DNA from: Haliotis asinina
Taxonomy: Eukaryota > Mollusca > Gastropoda > Lepetellida > Haliotidae
Assembly (NCBI RefSeq): GCF_037392515.1
Contig: NC_090295.1
Coordinates: 16,449,001-16,513,000 of the forward strand
DNA: 64,000 nucleotides
Direction of reading: 5' to 3'
The stretch's first letter is position 1. The number at the start of each line of letters is the position of its first letter. Below, one piece after another: positions 1 through 11,600 of this stretch. The position numbers and the translations under genes are program-made. A model generated the notes under the pieces. That model was not told where the DNA came from. It searched no databases and saw only the letters and a list, made by a program, of their open reading frames with translations.

Positions 1-711
1 GACTAGCTGGAAACTAAATGAAAATGGCATATGATGGTCCAGCCATAGTATGTAGTGCTATTGTTGAATTACAAAGAAAGTTATATCTGTCAGTTGTGTG
101 AGTTTCATGAGAAATTGATCATGACGTGAAGAGCAAAGAGTTTAAAACTTGTCTTGTGAAAATAGGCTGCTGGCTAGCACTTCACAGTTGACAGAATTGG
201 GTTTATGGTTGCCAATATCCTGCGATCCACTGCCATGAAGCTTGTCAAGTCCTTTTTGAATAATCTGATGCTTTGAACTGAATCAGTAAGTATTAGTACA
301 TAGACGCAGTGAGCAAAGGATTATATGAAAGATAGGACCATAAACTTAGACTGGTTAAATATTGAATGTATTAATCAATATTTGTTTATGTATGTTCCCA
401 TCAGCCCAAAACAGAATAAAATTTATTTTTGAAGGCATTGCATAAATAATACACAAATTCTGCTGCTTCATGTAATTTGATTTACAAGTAAAAATTGAAC
501 AATGAGTCATTATTGCCTTGTTTCAAGTTGTTGGGATAAATAAAATTTTGAAAAGGACTTGACAGGCACTGCTTTGTATCTCTTGACTACGCGATAGAAT
601 TCCACCATGTTTATGTGAGTTGCAGACAATGTTGTAATGAATGTGTACAGATTGTAGTTGTGGCAAGCCAAGTGCTCCTTGTCAAATGAATGGTGTAAAT
701 ATCAATCTAAG

Positions 712-1083
712 TTAATTCTAGTATGTCATGTAGATTGACATTGATAAGTAAGTTGCCAGTATAGCTGTCAATATGGTTTTAGTTCCTGAGAAATTTGAAG
801 TGATATATCTTCTTTTCTAAAACTTTTCTAGATTACTAGAATTCTGATTTTCACATGTTTCTCCAAGAGATGTTTCCTTTGCCTGTCAAAGCAAGACTTA
901 ATTCTAGTATGTCATGTAGATTGACATTGATAAGTAAGTTGCCAGTATAGCTGTCAATATGGTTTTAGTTCCTGAGAAATTTGAAGTGATATATCTTCTT
1001 TTCTAAAACTTTTCTAGATTACTAGAATTCTGATTTTCACATGTTTCTCCAAGAGATGTTTCCTTTGCCTGTCAAAGCAAGAC
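712..1083. repeat. Perfect 186-bp direct tandem duplication
   Basis: The 186 bases at 712-897, beginning ttaattctagtatgtcatg, are repeated at 898-1083 with no difference I can find. The sequence is AT-rich and shows no coding or SINE character. Perfect identity in non-coding DNA means either a very recent duplication or an assembly collapse or expansion error. Confidence 0.9.
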
Positions 1084-1998
1084 TTTACACACAACAGAAA
1101 ACATACTGGATTGAAGAGGGAATAAGCAGTGTTTTCTGTAGTTGTTTTATGCTAATTAATATTTCTAAAGTGCTGAAACATGCATTACAATGATATATCC
1201 TTTATTTTATGGGAATTCTGATTCTTGTGTGTCCTTGTTTGACTAACTTGTATCTTATTTCTTCTAATGGATTCTATTGGAAATTTGCCTGAACTGAGTT
1301 TTCAGCTTTTTGGACTTTGTAGCTTTATTTATTTACTGGAAATGAGGTTTTCATTGTGTGAATTTCTTGGTTTGGATCATGAATTACCCCTCAAAACTGC
1401 TGTGGTTTTGACTCTTTTGAAATACCCCACTTTTCTCTTGTACATCATCGTTTGTTTCTATTGCACTGTGTTAAGGGATCGGCTGAGACTGTCGTCAATT
1501 TCACTAAATATAGGGCTATTCATTTTCGTTATGGGTTGGTAAATTTCCTTGTAGCCTCAATTTAGATGGGTTTAACAGTCTCTTAAGTATAGAAATGATA
1601 CAAATATTGTACTAATATAGTTGCTGTAGGTGTAGGTGAGATGAAGGAAGGTTTGATGAAGGGAGGGGTGGATTTAACTAGTGCTGACACAGCAGGTTTA
1701 TTCCTGTGAAATTGATGTCAGTCTGCTAATCCTATTTTTGTTGTTAAGGAGCTTCTGAGTGGTAGCCATGGGACGTGTTGACACAGATCATGATGAATTT
1801 CTCTCAAATTTAGCTGGCAGCATTTTACGTGACAAATGTACCATTTATTTTTGAAAAGACGATTAGTTGTATATTTTCAGGTGTAGAGTGTTAAGTTGTA
1901 TATAGCTGTTGACAATGCATGATGTGATAAACTCTATGGAATAAATGTACAGAACTGTAACTGTGCTTACTGTTATCTTTTACTACATGCATGGTAAA

Positions 1999-2021
1999 CA
2001 ACCCTAACCCTGACCCTAACC
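1999..2021. repeat. Short telomere-like (CCCTAA) tract
   Basis: Three or four imperfect CCCTAA/CCCTGA units sit directly before a SINE piece. A longer degenerate tract occurs at 57865-57955. Both are too short to be a chromosome end. Confidence 0.5.
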
Positions 2022-2035
2022 ATGGATAAAAGGCA

Positions 2036-2193
2036 AAGTTGGGTAGCCTTTTCTAAAGGCAGACATAAGACCCGCTTCCAATTCCCCACATGGACACACA
2101 GTGGTAGAATCCATTTCCAGTGTCCGCTGTGGTGATATTGCTGAAATATTGTTAAAGCGGTGTAAGACTATGCTTACAAGACTCACTCACTCA
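2036..2193 (+). repeat. tRNA-like SINE copy, degraded
   Basis: It has the SINE body 'catttccagtgtccgctgtg', then 'gtgatattgctgaaatatt', and ends in cactcactca. The tRNA-like head (gggtagcc..., with a B-box-like 'ttccaattccccacatgg') is recognisable but diverged. Confidence 0.65.
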
Positions 2194-2463
2194 TAAATCT
2201 GTTGTAGAGTATAGGAGTTTCAGCTATGCAATTGTTTTGGTGAAAGAGCCTGAACAGTAACACATAATTATGGAGAAATCATGAGATTCTGATGATACAG
2301 GAAGAAGACTTGGGTCTAAATGATTTTCCAAATGTAATCATGTTGTGCTTCATGCATATCTGTGTTATTTAACAAGCACAGTTTGCTGTACCCCCCATGT
2401 ATAGTGTAATAATGTACACTTTTGCACTCACCTATTATTGTGCTGCGTTAAAAAACAAATAGA

Positions 2464-2575
2464 ATGTGGCTTTACTCTGGGCAGCTTTACACAGGCACAA
2501 TGTGTGAAGCCCATTTCTGGTGTTCCCTGCCATGATATTGATGGAGTGCTGAAAGTGGCATAAAACAAAACTCAA
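2464..2575 (+). repeat. tRNA-like SINE copy, body only
   Basis: It matches the body of the family: 'caatgtgtgaagcccatttc', then a 'tgccatgatattg' segment and 'gcataaaac'. The tRNA-like head is largely lost. Confidence 0.65.
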
Positions 2576-3386
2576 TGTTTCTTATACTAAGTGCCACAAA
2601 TCTGAGGTTTGAATCCAAGGGTTGCCAAGTTTTCCATCCTTCAGACATTTCATTAATAGCAACCAGAATGCAAACTTTCTGCAACATATTTCACTTTGCT
2701 CAGTTAGTTTGTAAGCTGACTAGTCTTGACAGGACTAAAGTGTTATTGTTAAAACAACTGTTACCATGACAATACTCTCCACAATGTTTCTAGGTTTGTT
2801 TACAGGATTTCCAGTTTATCGCAACCAGTTTTGACACTTGACATTCCTGGCCTCCTTTCACAAGGCACTGAGATGATCATAAGTCACTACGGTAACCTTA
2901 GTGCAATGTTAAAGTGTGTGAGTAAGGTTCACTGTAGTTAAGGTTGCTTTGTGAAAGGAGGGAGTCCCTGGTGATTTTGTCAAAAGCAGTAATGGATCAT
3001 AGGGTTGGGTACTGTCAGATGTTTCATTTTGCGGTAGGTGTTCTACTGATAATCTACTTCTTTCGTGCTCTTCATTGGCAGGTCTATACAATTTAATTGT
3101 CAATTTGAAACTTTCAAGTGATGCTATGGCTTAAATATTGCCAAGGTGACACTAACATTTTACTCATTTATGCATGATGCATTGTACTTTACACTTCAGC
3201 GGACTGTAATAGTTCGGAATTGAGTTTTTGGAGGCTGAGTTGATGGACAGATTTAGAAAGAAATACTTGGTAAAGTGGCAGGTCAATTTGTCATCTCTGC
3301 TTGATGTTCTTGAATTTTGAATAACAAGAAGCTTGTCTTCCTTTTTGTGCACAATGTGATTTATCAGGTGACTTAAATATCCTCAA

Positions 3387-3813
3387 GGGGTGGCCTGGTG
3401 GTTAAAGCATTCACTTGTCTGGTTTGAATTCCCACTTGAATGTATGGAAAGTCCTTTGCAGGAAATCCATTCTGGCACTGACTAGAATAAGACGTGTGAA
3501 AAACATACATGTTTTTTCTGCGAAGAGAGTTATTCTGAGCTTGAAGTTAATATTTATAACATGCTCCCTCTGGATAACTAGCTATGCACTTCCAGCTATA
3601 AGGGGAAAACCAGCCAGGCTGAAACTGACACATGATTGGATTTACTACATGTACATATTCACAATGGGGGTGGTGGAGTCACCATGTGGTTAAAGTGTTC
3701 AGTTGTCATATCAAACATGGGGTTTGATTCCCTACATGAGTACAAGGTGTGAAGCCCATTTCTGGTGTTTCCTCTGCCACGATATTGCTGAAAACAGCAT
3801 AAAACCCAACTTA
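3387..3813 (+). repeat. Two tRNA-like SINE pieces
   Basis: A head fragment at about 3387-3445 has 'ggcctggtggttaaagcatt' (A-box-like) and 'gtttgaattccc' (B-box-like). A fuller copy at about 3666-3813 has 'catgtggttaaagtgttc', 'gggtttgattccctacatg' and 'gaagcccatttctggtgttt'. The two pieces lie about 220 bp apart. Confidence 0.65.
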
Positions 3814-4859
3814 GTCACGGATATTCAGAACTGAGTCACTGGTGTCTGAACATTTACTGTTTTCAGTGGGTAGGAGATAGGTTGTTACAGAGTGAAAATC
3901 TTTTGGTCATTGTTTCACGTTTTCCTGTGTTTCACCTGACTTGAATCTGGATCGGTTTATCAACCATTAATCAGAAAAGCGTAGGTCAATGGATAGGATT
4001 CTGGTAATTCTTTTGTTATACATGAAAACTGAATAAGGACATAAGCACAGTGTTCTTAGTTTGGAGCTAGATCATCTGAAGGATTAACCTTTCAAAGTTT
4101 GAATAAGGCCAGTCTTAATAATAAATAGTGCAAGGGCTCTCCACACCCAACAATGCTGATCCAACTGATTTTTGGCCTGAGCTCTATTGCACAGGACTGC
4201 ACAGGACTACACAGGACCACACACCACCCCAGAATTGATTGGTTGCACTACTTGGATGTTACATCCTTCATTGCAATACAGACAGATGCTGTAAAGCATC
4301 AACATTCAAGATCTCTGTTGCCCAAAATGCCCTGCAACAAAAATTAACTTAAAATATTAAGTTAACAATGAAATCACTGAAAATGAAAATAAAAAATAAA
4401 TTAACCAGCATAAGCTCCGAAAGGTGTTATCCACAATAAGGAAGTTAACATCCATAAATCTGGCTTTTCTGATGCTTTCCACTTCTAAATGCCCTTCAAA
4501 GATGAAATCGTAAAAGTTGTGCATTATTTCAAAATACCCACCAACAACAATAAAGAAACAGACCGAATCAAAAAGTCAGAATCAAGTGTTTACCAAGAGA
4601 TTTATTTACCAATGTATGAAAAAACACACACCCACATGACAGTGTGTGGATGGGCAGACTGGAGAGTACATCTGTATTGATTATATCTGAAAGCCTCAGT
4701 TGGAACCACCAATCAGGATCAAGGCTGGTAAATTTATGGTAATAAGAGATCAAACCCAGCACAAGAGGGACCCAATATACGAAACGTTCGCAGCATAGCA
4801 ACATTCGTAAGCCAATGATAAACAATATACTTACATTTGCTCACAAAGCTATGAAGACT

Positions 4860-4965
4860 TTGTGGATCAGCACTCGAAGGCCTGGTTTTGCTTCCCATAT
4901 ATACAAGGGTACAATGTGTGAAGCCCATTTCTGGTGTCCCCTGCCATGATAGTGCTAGAATGTTC
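4860..4965 (+). repeat. tRNA-like SINE fragment
   Basis: The body motif 'caatgtgtgaagcccatttc' followed by 'tggtgtcccctgccatgata' marks another 3'-side copy of the same SINE family. Confidence 0.6.
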
Positions 4966-7456
4966 TAGCTAGCAGCTTATAATCATACTCTTCATCTCGA
5001 ATGAGAAGACCAGTTCTCAATGAAAAAGACCCACCATTTACAGAGAAACACTTTCTTCATGTGTTTCCTGAGTACAGTAGTTCCATTCAAGGAATACGTG
5101 TGTTCTTCTTTTATCAAAGTTACAACTTCTGAATCGAGATAATGGAAAAATGCAGCCATTTGTTTGAGAAAGATGATTGAATCCTTCATTCAGCATCTCC
5201 AAATACAAAGACGAAGGATGAGTTGTCACCATGCGGACAGGAACTGCATCTGATTTCAGTAGGACTGCATATTATATAGCCAGACATAAATATGAAGATG
5301 GATGGTCCTATTACATGGAAATATGATTGAAGGACAACCACATTTTAAGAGCACTGGCCAGATATGAAGACAAACAAGTCATGGTTACTCAGAACAATTT
5401 ATTACTATAGAGGTACATGGATATACTTCATTCATCAACGTTATAACAAAATACTGTTTGGATATGTTACAGTAAGATCAGAGTAGGTTTTATTTCAAGA
5501 TCTGAGAAATATGAAGATGATTATTTCTTGTTCATAATTGTCAACTGACTCCCAAGAAATGACAATGTGAGAGGTTCATTAATGTTCAGTGCTGATCAAA
5601 GGGAGATAATCCATGTCATCACATTGGCTCACTGGAGATTGTTTTCCTCAATGTTATAGTGTTGTATACAACACAAATATTTTATACAATGCAGCACGAA
5701 TTATTGAGCAGTGATGCTGTAAGTAGCCAACTTAAAAGTAATAGTGTCAAAAAATATGGTCAAAACAGACTTTGAATGGGACAAAAAAGGAAGTGATTAT
5801 GCTGTTTCATGGAAAACTGAATGGTAAAATAATTTATTCGTTTGACACTACCACCTTGTGAAGTGATACTTAAAAATCCTCAAAATGAAAAAAAACCCCA
5901 CCTGAATATTAAGTGAACGTAGTTTCATGCCACAGGAAGATCCAACAGCATTATCATCAACCAAAACACTGACTGATGAGCAAAGGTTTGACAGTTATCC
6001 TGAGCATGAAGCTGAGCTATAATATTGATACGGTGCTCCATCTGGATAAATATCTGCACTGCACCTGGTCAAAACTGGTACAGGGTTTGATTTACTGAGA
6101 CTCAGTTTTCGTGAGTCACTACCTAATGACACAATGAGTGAGGACTACATCACACAAAAACACAAAACAACTTTGTTCTGGGTGATGTTCTTGCTTCTAA
6201 TCTGTGTGAGAAACGTTAAAATTAGTCATTTCTGAGCAGTACTGATTCAGACATATCAAAATATCAAGTAAGAACTAATAGGAGGTGACAGTACCATTTA
6301 ACCTTTATGTTGCAATTCGAACCTCACAATATGAACCAATATGATCAGCAATTTCTGTGACCTGGATCTGTAATTTTCATGCTGTTGTAAAAAAATTCCA
6401 ATAATATTTCTATTTCCTTTAGACTATTATACATTAATAGTTTGGAGAATGTTTATTGGTCATATATTTGCATTTGGTTGACTTTTAGACCAAAGAAATA
6501 AAAACAATTGATTGATACCAGCACTTTTTGTAGAGATAAACAAAACCAAAATGGCGGACACCACCACTGACACTATCTTTTAGATCCAAACTTTAAAGCA
6601 AAGGTTTGAATTTGGAAATGTTTTCTAACTAGTCTCTTGTACAATCACATGTGAGTCCCGTCAGTGGCCAGTGGCATTGTTTAAAAAAATAGGAAACACT
6701 AATTTCACTTTCACAATGCTTTGCAGTTCACATTGCAATACACCAACACATATCACAATGTATTCCATTATGAAAATTTTGGCAATACTCAAACCTAAGA
6801 AGAAATGAACCTGAACACCAAGGAAAATTTCAGAAACCAAAAGTGGAAGGGCAACCCATAAATGTCTTGTTGCATAATTTTCTGGCTGTCAGTGATTAAT
6901 CAAGGACTGGTCAGTTTGGAGACAGTATACTGTGTGTATGCCCTCGATAAATCTTCGCTTACATGAAGGACAATAGCACCGAATGTGGGATAAGTGATGC
7001 CTTTTGGTAATGAAAAATACAAGTAAAACAGCCCAAATTCTGAGCAAAGGGAGGTAACTTGATCAGAGATCAAAGAATGCTTTTGATTTTGACATATCAG
7101 AGTTCAATAATTTAGACTGAACATCAGCTTTGTTGATTCCAATCGTACATTCATTTCATAGACAAAACATAAACAAATACCAACAGAATTATTGGAAACA
7201 ATCATAATTAATTATTAATATACAGGATGACAAAAAATATTATCAGATCTATAGCTGTACAATTGAATATTACTGTCTAATGAGGTAAGTTTAGAAGGAG
7301 TAACATTAATCACTGCAGTTTCAAGCAAAACTGGAACATCAACAAAATATGAGAAAACATCAACAACATGGCAGCATAAAATCAGCACCGTTGTAAACAA
7401 AATATTCCTAAGATCCATTTGTTCATAAATGAAAAGTAAAGCAACAAACTTGAAAT

Positions 7457-7458
<2 letters not shown>

Positions 7459-7490
<32 letters not shown>
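7459..7490. repeat. (TA)n microsatellite
   Basis: About sixteen uninterrupted TA units. It creates a spurious minus-strand frame rich in Tyr-Ile. Confidence 0.9.
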
Positions 7491-7494
<4 letters not shown>

Positions 7495-8041
7495 CAAGAC
7501 AAAACTAAGAAATGAAATATCAACATAGAATAATATATATTTGAAAAAACAATATTGATGTAAAAGTAAATTGTACAACATAATTAACCCTTCTGGTATA
7601 ACATTTTCAAGTTCCCAGCCAGTTTGTTCATTGATTATTCCGAATGATACTCAATGATGACTTGATATTCAAGTACTAGTATGTCAAAGTTTATCATTCT
7701 CAATCAGATACGCTGCAATGTTTGAACTTGAACTTCAAACTGAAGACATAGGACAATACAGTACAGTAATTATCATCATGAGCATTGATCCGAGTAAATG
7801 AGGAACAATGACAACCAAGTCATTACTATATGACTTAATTATTCTTGTGTCACAAGTTTTGTCAATCTGATAGAACACTGTCAGTGCCCAAACCCACAGG
7901 AATTACATTTGAGAAGTTCGAGTTACATTTGAGTTGAGAAAAATCCTGTACATATTCTACTTATTCAGTTCATCAAAGCAGCTGATTTGCTAAGTCAACT
8001 TTTTGGCATGATAAATGGCATTATAATGAGGTACTGGAACA

Positions 8042-8047
8042 TTTATT
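8042..8047 (-). terminator. Candidate poly(A) signal of the CDF gene
   Basis: TTTATT on the plus strand reads AATAAA on the minus strand, about 565 bp downstream of the CDF stop codon. It is plausible as the end of the 3' UTR, but a single hexamer is weak evidence. Confidence 0.3.
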
Positions 8048-8279
8048 GACATTATATTGAGGAACTGGAACATTAATTGGCATCATGTGGAGTTCTGGCA
8101 TTGTACTCAAGGCTTTATACTTTTTAACGTTCCTCTCATCAGCCAATATCATCTGACAACCTTCCTCTAAACAACTGCAAACACCTTTCAATCTTCCAAT
8201 AATCTTGAACTCACCTGACAATTTCCCTCCAATGAAGTCCTGACCCACATGACAATCAGCTCCTACACCACCCAACAAC

Positions 8280-8605
8280 CCTCTTCTAATCATCAACTCT
8301 TGCACCACCGGACGACCTTCCTCTAATCATCCAACTCTTGCACCACCGGACGACCTTCCTCTAATCATCAACTCTTGCACCACCAACAACCTTCCTCTAA
8401 TCATCAACTCTTGCACCACCCAACAACCTTCCTCTAATCATCAACTCTTGCACCACCAAGAACCTTCCTCTAATCATCCAACTCTTGCACCACCAACAAC
8501 CTTCCTCTAATCATCAACTCTTGCACCACCCAACAACCTTCTTCTAATCATCACTTCCTACACCACCCGACGACCTTCCTCTAATCATAAACTCTTACAC
8601 CACCA
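8280..8605. repeat. Minisatellite in the CDF 3' UTR
   Basis: About nine to ten units of roughly 32-35 bp with the core 'ctaatcatcaactcttgcac' plus 'caccaacaaccttcct'. The units vary slightly, for example in cac/cgac steps and small indels. They have no unique spacers and no partial dyad, so this is a minisatellite and not a CRISPR array. It would be transcribed as part of the CDF 3' UTR. Confidence 0.85.
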
Positions 8606-8611
8606 ACTGTT

Positions 8612-11600
8612 CTATACAGTCTTATGTTCCTCCTCGGGCCTATGTGTGGTCTCAAAGTCGAGGTGTACAAAGGCTCGCTCCACCCTGTCAAGGTTTTCCA
8701 GACGCTGCTGCAGGGACTCCCCGATGTTGTGAGCCTCGCCCAACGTCATCGTCTCTGGCAACACGATGTCCACTTCCACCAAGTAGTTGTTGCCAAAGTG
8801 GAACGCCCTCACTGTGTCGATGTGAGTGATCTCTTTATGATGATTCAGTGAAATCCATGTCAGTTTGCTTAAGAAGTCCGGCTTAGCTGTATGCCCAGTT
8901 AGTAGTTTGATTTGCTCTGGAAACATAAAATACACTGACTGTTCTGACAATGTTTGGATTTTTTTATCAATAGAAATGTTTGGTAAACTGCAGGTAATTG
9001 ATATATATCTGATCATGTGAATTCATCAGTGTATGGCTTTCATTGAGTAGTATAGGGAATGACAGTTCTGGACCACTTTCAAGAAATGTCTCTACAAAGC
9101 CTTATTTAGTAAATAAGGCTTTGGTTGGGGCCTTAGATCTTGCTACTATTACCCCTACTACAAAAAGGTTGGCGTGCCTATTACCGTGTATTGGTTGGAG
9201 GTAACACTGTGCCGTACGGTACGATCAATAATTCTTCTCTTACAAACCCCCTACCCGGCCCATCCCTCAAGTAGTATAAGTTAGGTTCGTCGGCTTTCAT
9301 ATCCACTTTATCTATGTTGTAAGTTTTGACTGACCATATAGGATCGGTGGCCCGCTTACGGCTATCGCCCTCGTGTTCCCCCGGCTGGTATAGATACCTC
9401 ACTAGGGCCCTATCTGGTATCTGTTTCTCCTTCCCACGCAATGGAGCGGCCGACTCTGCAACTATTGATTTTAGTTTGATAGCGTCTGCCGGTTTCTTAC
9501 CGGTGAGACGGGTGACTTCATGGTTGATTGCCGACACCACCTTGGGTAACCTCGTGACCCATTCAGTCGATCGTTTTCCAGGGGTGACCATCTCCCTAGC
9601 ATACTGATATCCGAACAAGCGCTCAGCCAAAGTCCTATTAAATCTCTCAACTATGGCTTGGCTGCGATGGGCTCCGGCCGTGCCACGCCTGACCTTTGTA
9701 TCGTGTTTGGCTAGCAGTTGTGACACGGCACCCATGAACTCCCGTCCGGGGTCAACTTGCAGCTCTGTTGGCCACGTCAGCGGACTGCGTTTGTATATGC
9801 GTTCGAATCCTCTGGCTACCTGGGCCGAATCTTTCGTGGTCAAGGGTTCGGCTTCCTTGTAACGACTGGCTACGTCCACTACGGTTAAGGCATATTTGTA
9901 CCTCTTGTCGTGGGGTAGGAACAGTAGGTCTGCCTGGTGAACGCTATTAGGTATGTTAATACCGAACCTCCTTCTAGGTACGTAGCGTGGTGCCGGCAAA
10001 TAGATCTGCCACAGGGCTTGTTTTTCAAGCCACGCTTTGGCTTCCTCCGGGGGTACTCGCGCTATTTTAGCTAGCTTATATACTGCGCTAGCTCCTTTCC
10101 AGTACCCACGCGGGCTGTAGTAAATAGCCTCAAATTTTTTCATGTCCATACGCGTATGTGTTTATCCCATCAATAGCTATCCAACGTTTCGTGTCCATAG
10201 GCGACAGGGACGTCTTGTTTATAGTCAGTCCGTATATCTTATGTCCATCACTTCTAAGTGTGTTCATTTTATGCCTAAAGGTACGGGTCTTGAACAGGGC
10301 TTCCTTGAATCTGGCGTGTTTGATGTGTTGTTTCACCACATACTTCTTAACCCCCTTAGCCTTCCGGATCTCACTATTGTCGGCTTTCAGTATGGAGTAC
10401 ATCTTCGGTCTCAACCCTATGTACTCGGCTATGGGCGTGCCAGCACACTCGTCCTTCATCTTACCTAGGACCTTTTTATTTACAGTACTGTGTATGGCAT
10501 GGGTCTTAGGGTAATCGCTGGTGTCGTATAAATCAAGGTGTTTTTTCATGTCCTCGTACACGTCCTCGGTTCGAATCTCCATCAGCAGGGAATCCGTGTC
10601 AGTGTACAGCACTTCACACCTGTCGCCGTACTGTTTCTTGAGCTCGTTGTAGTAAAAGTCGTACATCAGGTGTTTGGATAAATCGAGGATGCTCATCCCC
10701 ACGTAAACAGGCCGGTTGAATTTTATGTGGCTTTTCTTCATGTGTAGGGCAACCAGGTTGTCTGTGAATATCTTACTACGGTTGAATGCCGGACTGGCTA
10801 TCAATCTCCTGAGCTTGTCTTCCTCACTCGACCGAACCAGCTTCACGGTCACGCGTTTCCTCAGGTTCTCCATAGTCTTACCAAACACCGAGTTGTTCAT
10901 GAGCTTGTAGAGATTTTTCTCAAAATCACTGGTGGCTTTTTTTCGTAGGTCTGTGTTCATTCTGATGTAGGGCTCCATCCATGGACTCTGGTCGAACATG
11001 AGCACCCTGTGTATTTTGGTCAGCCTCATACCCAACGACAGGTACAGCTGTAGGTTGCGATAGTGAACGATGTACTTGGTCTTATTCATTAAGTTAGGCA
11101 CGAGTTTTTCAACGTCTGTCACACGCCCACCTGACAAGTTATGTTGGTACTCAGACATCCAGTCTGGGTTAACCCTCATACGTTCGGGGGCCAGGGGGTA
11201 GCTGTTGTGCGATGTGTGTAATTCCTTGGGATACTCTAAGTCAACCTCGAGGATATACCCTTTGTTTGAATCTGGTGCAACCCCCATAACATCAACGTGT
11301 GGTACCCATTCGAATCCCCCTGTAGGTAGATACTGGCTCATGGCCCAGCCGTACAGGTTGTTTGCGTCTAGGTAGAGAATGTGATTGGTTGGTTTGTTAG
11401 GATCGTAACCTTTCACGTATTGATTATTTGCTTTCGCGTATCGTTTGGATGCCATGGAAATCCCACCTCGCAAGCCTTTCTCAATGAATAGGTGCATGTC
11501 GTAATCTGTGAGCAATTCCAAATTAACTCCGGTCTTTTTAAGCAAGGCGTCCCACGACAGACCTGGGCTGGTGTAATACCATGCGGGGTCGAGTTTATAC

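Larger units (their letters stand above)
1..8041. other. AT-rich non-coding region left of the CDF gene
   Basis: I find no reading frame here with a recognisable domain or with exon-like splice borders. The longest frame (1267-1542, plus, 91 aa) is hydrophobic, AT-rich and unlike any family I know. A possible AATAAA at 1940-1945 could end a transcript coming from outside the window, but nothing else supports one. The stretch holds a tandem duplication (712-1083), several SINE pieces (about 2036-2193, 2464-2575, 3387-3445, 3666-3813 and 4860-4965), a small telomere-like tract (1999-2021) and a (TA)n run (7459-7490). I see nothing notable between about 5000 and 7450. Confidence 0.6.

Noticed and set aside
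1267-1542. 91-aa hydrophobic frame as a gene
   Set aside because: It is AT-rich and has no recognisable domain, no splice partner and no supported transcript. A frame of this length is expected by chance here.
7215-7526. 103-aa minus-strand frame
   Set aside because: It runs through a (TA)n microsatellite and has no other protein-like character.
8280-8605. CRISPR-like repeat array
   Set aside because: Units of ~32 bp follow each other without unique spacers, in an animal 3' UTR, so it is a minisatellite.
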